From the NCBI GenBank assembly GCA_021805275.1, contig JAJZFQ010000012.1:1-57374 (forward strand): a stretch of 57,374 nt of DNA, given 5' to 3'. The stretch is from Pseudomonadota bacterium (GTDB taxonomy: Bacteria > Pseudomonadota > Gammaproteobacteria > Steroidobacterales > Steroidobacteraceae). The notes beneath the pieces were generated by a model, which ran no database searches, was not told where the DNA came from, and saw only the letters and a list, made by a program, of their open reading frames with translations. Below, in pieces: positions 48,762 through 57,303 of this stretch; within the stretch, counting starts at the first letter, position 1; every line of letters begins with the position of its first letter. The position numbers and the translations under genes are program-made.

Positions 48762-49445
48762 TCAGCTGCGCGCGGGTTTCGATGCTTTTCCCGTAACTTG
48801 CGGTTTTTTAGCACCCATTTTTGCGTCGATCGCTGCAATTTCCTGTTTTAGGACAGTTTGCACGTCGGGCGGAGGATTCATGGCGAGGAGACGCGCGAAG
48901 CGGGCGCGGGCCAGCGTGAGGTCGCCGCGGCGCATCGCCTCGGCGGCGCCGAAGAACAGAGCCTTGGGAGAATTCGGATCGAGCACCAACGCCCGCTCGA
49001 TCAGCCGACCGGCGCGTCCCGCGAGCGAGGAGTCGTGGATCAGGATCAGCGCCTCGGCCTCCCCGATCAGCGCCGCGGGGCTGCGGCCGTCCGAAAGCCG
49101 GTCGGCGTGCTGGAACGCGCGTACCGCGAGCGGGTACTCCTGCACCACGACATAGGACTTGCCGAGCCGCAGCCAGGCATCGAGGTCACGCGGATCGCGC
49201 GCGAGGTGGTGGATCAGCTCCACGATGGGCGACTCGGGCGAGGCCACGCCCGGGTTACGCTGCCAGGACCAATTGCTGAACTTCAGGTACAGCCCCACCG
49301 AGCCACCGACGAGCACCAGGCACGAGAGGAGCGCGGCCCAGCGCGCCGGCGCGAGCGCGGAGCGCAGCGGCCGGATGAGCGGAACCACGAGCAGCCCGGC
49401 GGCGAGGATCGTGAGCAGTGTCGCAGCAAGAATGAACAGGATCAT
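48762..49445 (-). CDS. ccmI: CcmI-like TPR protein of cytochrome c maturation
   Basis: 227 residues. Two N-terminal membrane helices (ILFILAATLLTILAAGLLVV and WAALLSCLVLVGGSVGLYLK) precede tetratricopeptide units (DLDAWLRLGKSYVVVQEYPL; LIERALVLDPNSPKALFFGA; GDLTLARARFARLLAMNPPP). CcmI binds apocytochrome c tails and hands them to the heme-ligation complex. Its start shares one base with the ccmH stop. It is shorter than many CcmI proteins, lacking most of a periplasmic extension. Confidence 0.88.
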   Translation of the reverse strand: MILFILAATLLTILAAGLLVVPLIRPLRSALAPARWAALLSCLVLVGGSVGLYLKFSNWSWQRNPGVASPESPIVELIHHLARDPRDLDAWLRLGKSYVVVQEYPLAVRAFQHADRLSDGRSPAALIGEAEALILIHDSSLAGRAGRLIERALVLDPNSPKALFFGAAEAMRRGDLTLARARFARLLAMNPPPDVQTVLKQEIAAIDAKMGAKKPQVTGKASKPARS

Positions 49446-49921
49446 CAGTGTTGTTTTCCCGGGCGCTCGAAGCCCTCATCGAGGGCCTCGCCCTCGTCGT
49501 TGTCGTCGTTCGCCACGAGCGCTGCGCGGCGGCGGATCACCCACGCGGCACTCACCGCGCCGGTCACGAGCAGCACCCCCGGCGCCAGCCAGAGCCACGC
49601 GGTCTTCAGCACGAACGGCGGCTTGAACAGGATGAAGTACCCGTAGCGCGAGACGAAGAAGTGACGGATCTGCGCATCGCTGTCGCCGGCGAGGAGCATC
49701 TGGCGGATCTGCCGGCGCATGTCGGCCGCGAGGCTCACCGGGGAGTTGGCGAGCGACTCGTCCTGACACTGCATGCAGCGGAAGTTGTGAATGAGCCGCT
49801 CGTAGCGCCCCTGCAGCGCCGGGGTAGGCATGCGCGTCGGGGCGATGGCGTGGGCGAGCGGCGCGGCCAGCAGCGCAAGCGCGGCAAGCAGCCCGTAGCC
49901 GACCGGGGCGCGGCGCATCAT
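49445..49921 (-). CDS. ccmH: CcmH thiol reductase of cytochrome c maturation
   Basis: 158 residues from the ATG at 49921, overlapping the ccmG stop by 4 bp. A signal peptide ends near residue 25 (APLAHA). The redox motif RCMQCQ gives Cys49 and Cys52. VSRYGYFILFKPPF and a C-terminal membrane helix (WLWLAPGVLLVTGAVSAAWV) complete the CcmH/CycL pattern. It keeps the heme-binding cysteines of apocytochrome c reduced. Confidence 0.93.
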   Translation of the reverse strand: MMRRAPVGYGLLAALALLAAPLAHAIAPTRMPTPALQGRYERLIHNFRCMQCQDESLANSPVSLAADMRRQIRQMLLAGDSDAQIRHFFVSRYGYFILFKPPFVLKTAWLWLAPGVLLVTGAVSAAWVIRRRAALVANDDNDEGEALDEGFERPGKQH

Positions 49922-50460
49922 GAGCCGGCCACCGCGCGGCCGGCCGGCAGGCGCGGCAGGAACTCGTGCGCCCAGGCGTGCGGGGTAATCGGACCGATGT
50001 ACTTGTACACGATGATGCCTTGGGGATTGACGAGGAACGTCTCGGGCGCCCCGTACACTCCCCACTGGATGGCGGCGAGTCCGCCCGGGTCGAACGCGAT
50101 CGCCTGGTAGGGATTGCCCTTGGCGTGCAGGTACGCGAGCGCCTCCTCGCGGCTGTCCTTCCAATCGAGTCCAATCAGCGGCACGACGCCGGTGCGGGCG
50201 ATGGCGCGCAACTCCGGCTCCTCGATGTGGCAGGAGACACACCACGTTCCCCACACGTTGAACAGGTACCAGTGGCCGCGCAGCGACGCGGAGGTGACCG
50301 CAGTGTTCGCATCGGCAAGGCTCGGCAGCGAGAAGCTCGGCGCGGGCTTGCCGATCAGCGGCGAGGGCACGAGGTCCTTGCGCGGCGCCTGGTGGATGCC
50401 GAGGGCGAAGATCACCACCACCACGGCAAACAGCGCGAGCGGCATGAAGTAGCGGATCAT
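49918..50460 (-). CDS. ccmG: CcmG/DsbE thiol-disulfide oxidoreductase
   Basis: 180 residues with one N-terminal anchor (FMPLALFAVVVVIFALGI) and a periplasmic thioredoxin fold. The active site is WGTWCVSC with Cys74 and Cys77, and the family signature GVYGAPETFLVNPQGIIVYK follows. It supplies reductant to CcmH and apocytochrome c. It overlaps ccmF by 4 bp. Confidence 0.95.
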   Translation of the reverse strand: MIRYFMPLALFAVVVVIFALGIHQAPRKDLVPSPLIGKPAPSFSLPSLADANTAVTSASLRGHWYLFNVWGTWCVSCHIEEPELRAIARTGVVPLIGLDWKDSREEALAYLHAKGNPYQAIAFDPGGLAAIQWGVYGAPETFLVNPQGIIVYKYIGPITPHAWAHEFLPRLPAGRAVAGS

Positions 50461-52418
50461 GAGCCTGGGCCTCCGGGCGCAAGCGCCCCGGCGGCCGGCC
50501 TCTCGCGCGCCTCTTCGAGCCGGTAGCGCCGGTCCGAGATCGCGATCATTCCTCCGGCAGCCATGATCAGCGCCCCGATCCAGATGTACAGCACCAGCGG
50601 GCGAACCTGCAGACGGAAGCTCCAGCGCCCGTCACCGAGGTCCTGCCCGAGCGCCACGAGGATGTTGCTGCCGCGGTTGATGACGATCGCCGAATGCGTC
50701 GTCACCATGTGCTGCACCCAATACGTGCGCTTGGCCGGATACATCACCGCCACCGGTGCGCCGTCGCGCGTGACGACCATCTTGGCCTTCACCCCGCCGT
50801 AGTTCGGGCCGTGATTCGGACCGATGCCCTGGAACTGGAACGTGTAACCGCCGTCGCGCGCACTCATGCCGGTGGTGAGCGCCACGTCCTGCTCGGCCGT
50901 GAAGGCCTGCACGGCGGTCATGGAGAACACGAATATGCCAAGCCCGATGTGCGCGACCGTCATGCCGAGCACCGCGCGGGGAATGGCGATGCGCCGGCGC
51001 AGCCGGTCGATCGGGTCGATGAGCGAGGAGAGGATGATCCAGGCGCCGAGCGTCATGCTCACCGGCGAGAGCACGCCCGAGCCCGTGAAGGCGCCGAAGG
51101 CGACCGCGCAGCCGATAAGCGCCGCGGCCCCGAGCGCCAGCAGCAGCGTGCGCCCTCGTCCGCCGAGCCCGCCACGCTTCCAGCGGGCGTGGATGCCGAG
51201 CGGCACCAACGCCAGCAGCGGCAGCATCGAGACGAGGAAGGTGGGATTGAAGTACGGTGGCCCGACCGAGAGCTTGCCGAGCCCGAGTGCGGTGGAGATG
51301 ATCGGGGCCATCTCGCCGGCGAAGATCGTCCCGCAGGCCGTCACCAGCAGGATGTTGTTGAACAGCAGGAACGACTCGCGCGCGGAGAGCTCGAAGCCCG
51401 CCTCGGACTGCATCTTCGGCGCTCGCCACGCGTAGAGCGAGAGCGCCGCGCCGATCATGATGACGAGGAAGGTGAGAATGAACTCCCCGCGGCCCGGCCT
51501 CGCGACGAACGAGTGCACCGAGATCAGCACCCCGGAGCGCACGAGGAAGGTGCCGATCAGGCTGAGTGAGAAGCCGAGCACCGCCAACAGCAGTGTCCAG
51601 CTCTTGAACAATCCGCGCTTTTCCGTCACCGCCAGCGAGTGGATCAGCGCCGTGCCCATCAGCCAGGGCATGAACGAGGCGTTCTCGACCGGGTCCCAGA
51701 ACCAGAACCCGCCCCAGCCGAGAGTGTAGTAGGCCCACCAGCTGCCGAGCGCGATGCCGCAGGTGAGGAAGGCCCACGCGGTCGTCGTCCACGGGCGCGT
51801 CCAGCGTGCCCACTCCCGGTCGAGCCGCCCCTCGAGCAGCGCCGCGCCGGCGAAGGCGAACGCCACGGAGAGCCCGACGTACCCGGTGTAGAGCACTGGC
51901 GGGTGCACCGCGAGTCCCGGGTCCTGCAGGATGGGGTTGAGGCCCTGGCCGTCCGCCCAGGGCGGATCGAGCCGCAGGAAGGGGTTGGAGGTCAGCAGCG
52001 TGTAGAGCAGAAAGCCGAGGCTGATGGTGCCGAGTACCCCGAGCACGCGCGCCGCGAACGGGCGCGGCAGGCGCTGGGTGCCGAAGACTACGGCCACCGT
52101 CCAGCAGGCGAGCAGGAAGATCCACAGCAGCAGCGAGCCGGAGTGCGCGCCCCAGACCCCGGCAATGCGGTAGAACAGCGGTAGTGAGGAGTTGGAATTC
52201 TCGGCGACGTAGGCGACCGAGAAGTCGCTGCCGATGAAGGCGGCCATCAGGCAGCCCATCGAGGTCGCGACCATGACGAACTGTCCGGCCACCGCCGGGA
52301 TCACCGCGGCGATCCAGCGCTCGCGCCCGAGCGCAGGTCCTGCAATGCCGAACACCGCCTGCAGGCCCGCCAGCAGCACCGCCAGGATCAGCGCAAACTG
52401 TCCGAGCTCGGGAATCAC
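50457..52418 (-). CDS. ccmF: CcmF heme lyase subunit
   Basis: 653 residues, polytopic with about fourteen helices. The tryptophan-rich heme-handling motif WGGFWFWDPVENASFMPWLM is present, with surrounding conserved histidines (GVWGAHSGSLLLW; LAVHPPVLYTGYVG). The C-terminal periplasmic domain includes HSAIVINRGSNILVALGQDL. CcmF joins heme from CcmE to apocytochrome c together with CcmH and CcmI. It overlaps both neighbours by 4 bp. Confidence 0.96.
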   Translation of the reverse strand: MIPELGQFALILAVLLAGLQAVFGIAGPALGRERWIAAVIPAVAGQFVMVATSMGCLMAAFIGSDFSVAYVAENSNSSLPLFYRIAGVWGAHSGSLLLWIFLLACWTVAVVFGTQRLPRPFAARVLGVLGTISLGFLLYTLLTSNPFLRLDPPWADGQGLNPILQDPGLAVHPPVLYTGYVGLSVAFAFAGAALLEGRLDREWARWTRPWTTTAWAFLTCGIALGSWWAYYTLGWGGFWFWDPVENASFMPWLMGTALIHSLAVTEKRGLFKSWTLLLAVLGFSLSLIGTFLVRSGVLISVHSFVARPGRGEFILTFLVIMIGAALSLYAWRAPKMQSEAGFELSARESFLLFNNILLVTACGTIFAGEMAPIISTALGLGKLSVGPPYFNPTFLVSMLPLLALVPLGIHARWKRGGLGGRGRTLLLALGAAALIGCAVAFGAFTGSGVLSPVSMTLGAWIILSSLIDPIDRLRRRIAIPRAVLGMTVAHIGLGIFVFSMTAVQAFTAEQDVALTTGMSARDGGYTFQFQGIGPNHGPNYGGVKAKMVVTRDGAPVAVMYPAKRTYWVQHMVTTHSAIVINRGSNILVALGQDLGDGRWSFRLQVRPLVLYIWIGALIMAAGGMIAISDRRYRLEEARERPAAGALAPGGPGS

Positions 52419-52927
52419 TTCGCGTACTCCGTGGCCGCCTCGATGGCGCTGTGCCCCGCCGGGGTCGCGGCATGCGCCTCGAGCGCCGGATCGCGCGGGT
52501 CGCCGTGATCGATGCCCCAGGCCTGGTGGATACCGGGCGGGCGGTAGTTCTGGTCGTGCTTGGCGAGCACCTGGTTGGCGAGGAACACCCCGTCGGGCAA
52601 CAGCTTGCCGTGCACGATCACCCCGGAGTTCTCACGGAACAGGTCCGGCAGCACACCGGTGTATTCGACCGGGACCTCGTGCTTGAAATCCGTCACCTTG
52701 AAGCGCACCTGCATGCTGCCGGGCGTGCGATGCACGCTGCCCTTGGCCACCATGCCGCCGAGCCGAAACGACTCCCCGGCCGGCGCCCTGCCCTCGGCGA
52801 CCTGCGTCGGCACGAAGTAGAAGGTGACGTTCTGGCGGAACGCCGAGAGTGCGAGCCCGCCGGCGATCGACACCCCGGCGAGAATTCCCAGCACCAGCAG
52901 CAGCCGGCGTCGTCGAGTCGGTGTCAT
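52415..52927 (-). CDS. ccmE: CcmE heme chaperone
   Basis: 170 residues from the ATG at 52927, overlapping ccmD. A membrane anchor (LLLVLGILAGVSIAGGLALS) precedes the OB-fold domain. The covalent heme-binding His124 lies in VLAKHDQNYRPP with Tyr128 close by, the standard HxxxY form. The tail beyond residue 135 is Ala/His-rich. It receives heme from CcmC and passes it to CcmF. Confidence 0.95.
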   Translation of the reverse strand: MTPTRRRRLLLVLGILAGVSIAGGLALSAFRQNVTFYFVPTQVAEGRAPAGESFRLGGMVAKGSVHRTPGSMQVRFKVTDFKHEVPVEYTGVLPDLFRENSGVIVHGKLLPDGVFLANQVLAKHDQNYRPPGIHQAWGIDHGDPRDPALEAHAATPAGHSAIEAATEYAK

Positions 52928-53085
52928 TTTTCCTCCTGCATCTGCAGCCTGCGCAGCGCCGTGAGTCGCGCGTGCGCGAGCAACCGCCGCGCCCAGTAGA
53001 CGTTCAGTCCCATCACGGCGAGCGTCACCGCGAAGGACGGCCAGACCCACGGGTAATACCCGCCCATGTCGAGAAACCGCATCAT
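52924..53085 (-). CDS. ccmD: CcmD small membrane protein
   Basis: 53 residues from the ATG at 53085, with an alternative ATG one codon on. It opens MMRFLDMGGYYPWVWPSFAV with one membrane helix and a basic, charged tail (LRRLQMQEEK), the CcmD pattern. It stabilises the CcmABCD-E complex and helps release holo-CcmE. It overlaps ccmC and ccmE, so it is easily missed. Confidence 0.9.
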   Translation of the reverse strand: MMRFLDMGGYYPWVWPSFAVTLAVMGLNVYWARRLLAHARLTALRRLQMQEEK

Positions 53086-53819
53086 GCGCCGACCTCCTCG
53101 AGCACCCAGTGCGCACTGCGCTCGCGCAGCAGTACCTCCCCGCGCAGTCGCACCAGCAGCACCGCTGCGAAGAACAGCGTAAAGCCGAGGAACATCAGTA
53201 GCAGCGGCACGAGCATCGAGGGCGGCATGGTGGGCTTGCCGAGGTACATGACCGAGGGCCCCTGATGCAGCGAGTTCCACCACACCACCGAATAATGAAT
53301 GATGGGCACGTTGATCACCCCGACCACCGCGAGCACCGCGCTCGCCCGATCGGCGCGCTGCAGGTCCTCGAAGGCCGAGCGCAGGCCCATGTAGCCGAGA
53401 TAGAGGAAGAACAGCAGCAGCTCGGAGGTCAGGCGCGGATCCCATTGCCAGTACGTGCCCCACATCGGCTTGCCCCAGAGCGAGCCGGTGACCAGCGTCG
53501 CGAGCGTGAAAGACGCTCCGATGGGCGCGGCCGCGGCCGCGACGGCATGGGCGACTTTCATCCGCCAGATCAGGCCGATGCCACCGGCAACCGCCATGAT
53601 CGTATATACCAGCAGCGACAGCCAGGCACTCGGAGCATGTACGTACATGATGCGATAGGCATCGCCCTGCTGGTAGTCCGGCGGGGCGAGCCACAGCCCG
53701 CCGATCAGTCCGGCCACGATCAGCAGCGCCGCCGGCCAGGCGAACCACGGCGTCAGGCGCTGCGCCGTGCGGTAGATGTGCGGCGGGGAAGCGAGGCGGT
53801 GAAACCAGGTCCAGGCCAT
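53082..53819 (-). CDS. ccmC: CcmC heme handling protein
   Basis: 245 residues with six membrane helices. The tryptophan-rich motif is WGTYWQWDPRLTSELLLFFL, flanked by conserved histidines (YVHAPSAWLSLL; HYSVVWWNSLHQGPSV). CcmC loads heme onto CcmE. It follows ccmB by 13 bp, the widest gap in the operon, and overlaps ccmD. Confidence 0.96.
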   Translation of the reverse strand: MAWTWFHRLASPPHIYRTAQRLTPWFAWPAALLIVAGLIGGLWLAPPDYQQGDAYRIMYVHAPSAWLSLLVYTIMAVAGGIGLIWRMKVAHAVAAAAAPIGASFTLATLVTGSLWGKPMWGTYWQWDPRLTSELLLFFLYLGYMGLRSAFEDLQRADRASAVLAVVGVINVPIIHYSVVWWNSLHQGPSVMYLGKPTMPPSMLVPLLLMFLGFTLFFAAVLLVRLRGEVLLRERSAHWVLEEVGA

Positions 53820-53832
53820 CTCGGGTATGCCC

Positions 53833-54570
53833 TCACTCCAGATTGATACGCACGGCTACCGCCGCCGCGAGCGGCGCCAGGGTCATGCCGAAGACCGCAA
53901 GCGCGGCCAACAAGGTCAGCGGCGCCCCGTAGGGCTCACCGCGGATCGCCAGCTGCGTCGCATGAGCGCCGAAGATCAGCACCGGGACGGCGAGCGGCAG
54001 CGTCAAAAGGGACAGCAGCGCTCCGGCCCGGCGCACACCGAGCGTGAGAGCCGCACCCACGGCACCGAGCAGACTCAGCGTCACGGTGCCGAGCGTGACG
54101 GAGGCGAGAATCCCGGGCAGCGCGCGACTGGGAACGCCGAGCGCGACAGCCGCGAGCGGTGCCATCAGCGCAAGCGGCAGCCCGGTGAGCAACCAGTGTG
54201 CGGCGGTCTTCGCCGAGAGCAGTCCCGTGAGCGCACGGCCCGAGAGCGCGTACTGCTCGAGGGTCCCGTCCTGGGCGTCATCCCGGAAGAGAAACTCCAG
54301 GGCCAGGAGCGATGACAAGAGTGCCGCGGCCCACAGCACGCCCGAGGCGATGTGGCGCAGACGGCTGAGCTCCGGGGTGATGGCGAGCGGAAAGAGGGTC
54401 GTCACCATCGCGAAGAAGGCGAGCGGCTGGACCAGCTGGCTCGCCTTGCGGAAGGCGAGCCTGAGATCCCGCTCGAGCATCAGGCGGGCCACGGACAAGG
54501 CTGACGGTCGCGAGTCCCGCGCGCAGCCTGCGCCCGCCAGTCCAGCCTCCAGGACAGTGCCCTCAGCCAA
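53833..54570 (-). CDS. ccmB: CcmB ABC transporter membrane subunit
   Basis: 245 residues, six helices. Recognisable CcmB features are MLERDLRLAFRKASQLVQPL, AFFAMVTTLFPLAITPE and LEFLFRDDAQDGTLEQYALS. With CcmA it forms the ATPase that releases heme-loaded CcmE from CcmC. Its start overlaps the ccmA stop by 8 bp. The N-terminal 25 residues before MLERDL are variable. Confidence 0.94.
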   Translation of the reverse strand: MAEGTVLEAGLAGAGCARDSRPSALSVARLMLERDLRLAFRKASQLVQPLAFFAMVTTLFPLAITPELSRLRHIASGVLWAAALLSSLLALEFLFRDDAQDGTLEQYALSGRALTGLLSAKTAAHWLLTGLPLALMAPLAAVALGVPSRALPGILASVTLGTVTLSLLGAVGAALTLGVRRAGALLSLLTLPLAVPVLIFGAHATQLAIRGEPYGAPLTLLAALAVFGMTLAPLAAAVAVRINLE

Positions 54571-55192
54571 ATTGCAGCTCCAGTCGTCGCAGTCCCCGCT
54601 CGCGAACCGCCAGAGGATGGTGTATCGCCGCGAGGGCCAGACCGCCCACCGCGAGGTGTTCGTCGATCAGGGTCCCCACCAAGTGCTGCCCTTCGACATC
54701 GAGGTTCGTCGTCGGTTCATCGAGCAGCCACAAGGGCACGGCCATCAGCAGCAGCCCGGCGAGCGCCACGCGACGCTTCTGCCCGGCCGAGAGCGTGCGG
54801 ACCGGCCGGTCCGCCCAGCGCTGGCCGCCGACCCGCTCGAGCGCCGCTTGCAGCTCCCGCGGCGCGAATCGCCGCCGTACGCCAACCCAGTAGCGTAGGT
54901 TCTCGCGGGCCGTCAGCTCCATCTTGAGCGGCGGCTCGTGGCCGAGATAGGCCATCTCGGCATGAAATCCCGGAAGGTCCTGCCGTACATCCTCGCCCCG
55001 CCAGCTGATCCGCCCGGCCTCCGGGTAGGAGAGCCCGCCCACGAGGCGCAGCAGGCTGGTCTTGCCCGCCCCGTTCGGGCCGGTCAATTGCAGGCACTCC
55101 CCGCCCGTCACCGAGAAGCCGACGCCGCGCAGGACGTGACGCTCGCCGCGCCACAGATGCAGATTCTCTCCCCTGAGCGTCGCCTCGACCAT
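54563..55192 (-). CDS. ccmA: CcmA ABC transporter ATPase
   Basis: 209 residues from the ATG at 55192; the open frame extends to 55312 but the extra residues lack family similarity. Walker A GPNGAGKT at 38-45, signature LSAGQKRR, Walker B LWLLDEPTTNLD, and a switch histidine in AIHHPL. It is the first gene of ccmABCDEFGHI, all on the minus strand with mostly 4-bp overlaps, giving a complete System I pathway. The promoter must lie in the 175-bp gap shared with tRNA-Leu. Confidence 0.95.
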   Translation of the reverse strand: MVEATLRGENLHLWRGERHVLRGVGFSVTGGECLQLTGPNGAGKTSLLRLVGGLSYPEAGRISWRGEDVRQDLPGFHAEMAYLGHEPPLKMELTARENLRYWVGVRRRFAPRELQAALERVGGQRWADRPVRTLSAGQKRRVALAGLLLMAVPLWLLDEPTTNLDVEGQHLVGTLIDEHLAVGGLALAAIHHPLAVRERGLRRLELQFG

Positions 55193-55346
55193 GCCGGTGA
55201 TGGGCCCCGTAAGTCTTTGAGGGCGCCAAGTCTCGCTAATTCGGACATTTATCTCCATAGGCAGTGCGCATCTTCCCGTCCGTAGGGGCACGTATTGCAC
55301 CGGGGCCGGCATCCGTGCTCACGCCCTCGGACCGGCCGGGCTCGGG

Positions 55347-55352
55347 TAGAAT
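55347..55352 (+). promoter_or_regulatory. Probable -10 box of the tRNA-Leu gene
   Basis: TAGAAT lies 15 bp before the first base of the tRNA, the right distance for a short leader. A GC-rich stretch follows it. No good -35 hexamer is seen 17 bp upstream. Confidence 0.4.
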
Positions 55353-55367
55353 GAGGCCGCCCCCGTT

Positions 55368-55719
55368 GCCCGGGTGGCGAAACAGGTAGACGCAAGGGAC
55401 TTAATTAAAGTTGAGCACCCGGGACGGAAACGCCCGGTGTGAATGGGGTCAAAGTCGGTGAACCAGCAGCACGTGGCGGTGGCTGCAATACCGAGCTAAG
55501 CCGCAGGCCCTGCCGGGGCATGCGGAAAGTGTAGAGACTTGACGGCCCCTGCCTAAACCGCTTGGCGTTCACGTCGCGGCACGGCAAAGGTAAAGTCCAG
55601 ACCCCAAATGCGCGCGGCGGGGACGCAAGAGTGCCGGCAGCGCGCAGCGGCGTAAGCCGTAGCGGGTACGAAAATCCCTCGGGGGTAACCCCATGCCGGT
55701 TCGAGTCCGGCCCCGGGCA
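55368..55719 (+). tRNA. tRNA-Leu(UAA) split by a group I intron
   Basis: The 5' exon is 55368-55402 and the 3' exon 55671-55719. Joined, they give a normal class II tRNA: acceptor GCCCGGG with CCCGGGC, D-stem GCG/CGC, anticodon stem AGGGA/TCCCT, loop CTTAAAA with anticodon TAA, variable arm GGGG-GTAA-CCCC and T-arm GCCGG-TTCGAGT-CCGGC. The discriminator is A55719; CCA is not encoded. The break falls after the first anticodon base (U34), the site used by cyanobacterial and plastid tRNA-Leu introns. An integrase gene starts 215 bp downstream. Confidence 0.93.
55403..55670 (+). ncRNA. Group I intron (IC3-like) in tRNA-Leu
   Basis: 268 nt, ending in the required G (TACG). The guide region TTGAGC near the 5' end allows GAG to pair with the exon CUU, giving the U-G wobble at the splice site. 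The conserved core is in order: Q-like AATACCGAGCTAAGCC (55487-55502), R-like GTAGAGACTTGACGG (55531-55545) and S-like AAAGGTAAAGTCC (55586-55598); GACT in R can pair with AGTC in S to form P7, the guanosine site. These segments read like the Anabaena tRNA-Leu intron. No homing endonuclease frame is present; the antisense frame at 55405-55587 is a shadow. Confidence 0.9.
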
Positions 55720-55774
55720 TTCTGGAAGGTGATACCTAACCTTCCCTACCCGTCCTCCAACATCCCAACATTGC

Positions 55775-55805
55775 GCGGAAACACTGGGAATCGTAGTGTT
55801 TCCGC
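55775..55805. repeat. 11-bp perfect hairpin between tRNA-Leu and integrase
   Basis: GCGGAAACACT (55775-55785) and its exact complement (55795-55805) enclose 9 nt. It could be a terminator for the tRNA transcript or an arm-type site for the integrase. No T-run follows on the plus strand. Confidence 0.55.
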
Positions 55806-55933
55806 ATCGACATCCGCCGACGCCTGTCTACCGCCATCCAAGGGCATGATAACACGCCTGAGGTGCGAAAAGTGGGGTAAGTCAGGTCGGTGTGAGTCCC
55901 GGTTATCCCAAAAGGGCGGGTGGAGCGGCGCCA

Positions 55934-57263
55934 ATGTTGTCGGATGCGAAGATTCGAAGCCTCAAGCCGAAGGAGAAGGCATACAAAGTCTATGACGATC
56001 GCGGGTTGTATATGGTGGTCAACCCGAACGGGTCGCGGTGGTGGCGGTTCACGTACAAATATGACGGGAGGGAGCGTGGGATTTCGCTCGGCGTATACCC
56101 GGATGTGACGCTGCAATATGCGCGGGAGCAGTTGCAGGAAGCGCGGCAGCTCCTGGCTCGGGGGATCGACCCGAGCGTGCAGCGGCGGACGGTCAAGATT
56201 GCCAGGCAAGACACCTTCAAGGTGATTGCCGAGGAATGGCTGGAGATGCAGGCGGAGAGGCTGGCGCCGATCACGATGACCCAGGCGCGGTGGATTCTGG
56301 GCTCGTTCGTCTACCCTCGCCTGGGCTCGTGGCCGATCCGCCGAGATCACGGCACCTGAGGTCCGGGCCGTGCTGCGGCCGATCGAGAGCCGAGGGATGA
56401 ACGAGACTGCGCACCGAGCCCTGCAGCGCTGCGGACAGATTTTCCGGTACGCCATCGCGACGGGTCGAGCGACGCGGGACATCACGTCCGACCTGCGGGG
56501 CGCCCTGGCGCCGGTAGTCGTGGAGAACCGGGCGGCGATCACGGAACCGGCGAAGATCGGCGCCCTACTCCGCGCCATTGACGACTACATAGGACATCCG
56601 ACGACCCTGATTGCCCTGAAGTTGTCCCCTCTGGTCTTTCTACGTCCCAGCGAACTCCGTGCCGCGGAATGGAGCGAGATCGACCTGCAAACGGCGGAAT
56701 GGCGCGTCCCAGCGGCGCGGATGAAGATGCGTGAGCGGCATATCGTTCCACTGGCCTCGCAAGCGGTCGTCCTCCTCCGAGAACTCCGTAGCGTGACCGG
56801 CAAGGGCAAATTCCTCTTTCCGTCGCTTCGCACCTCGGATAGACCGATGTCCGTGAATACGGTGAATGCCGCCTTGCGACGCCTCGGCTATGCGCGTGAT
56901 GAGATGACGGGACACGGATTTCGAGCCATGGCCTGCACGTGCCTCAATGAGCTCGGTTGGCACCCCGACGTGATCGAATTGCAGATGGCGCACGCGGAGC
57001 GGAGCAAAGTCCGGGCGGCCTATAACCGGGCCGAGCGCCTGGCGGATCGCAGGAAGATGATGCAGGCGTGGGCGGATTATCTCGATGGGCTGCGCGCCGG
57101 CCGGCGCGAATCGAGGGCCATGGACGAAGGAGTTCAACGCGCGCAGGGAACCACGCAATCTGGGAACCAGGCACAAGCCCGAGTAATTGCCGAAAACCGG
57201 CAAAAACTGGGACTACCGCCATTTCTCAACTGGAGCTATTTTGCCTCCCCTGGCGGTGAGTGA
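55934..57263 (+). pseudogene. P4-type tyrosine integrase with one-base frameshift
   Basis: The first part (MLSDAKIRSLKPKEKAYKVY, from 55934) is the DUF4102 arm-binding domain of P4 integrases. At 56338-56339 one extra C makes ATC-C-GCC, ending this frame at 56359; removing it gives LGSWPIAEITAPEVRAVLRP and runs on to 57263. The catalytic domain is complete: Arg in FLRPSELRAAEW, MTGHGFRAMACTCLNELGWH with the HxxR-type pair, AHAERSKVRAAYNRAE with the tyrosine. Position next to a tRNA 3' end fits integration there. The enzyme is dead unless the frameshift is a sequencing error. Confidence 0.9.
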
Positions 57264-57303
57264 CGGCTGCTATCCAGCGATCAGAGGCTCCACCGAGGAT
57301 GCC

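Noticed and set aside
55405..55587. Open frame on the minus strand inside the tRNA-Leu intron, as a possible homing endonuclease
   Set aside because: Only 60 codons, antisense, no LAGLIDADG, GIY-YIG or HNH motif; it is a by-product of the structured RNA.
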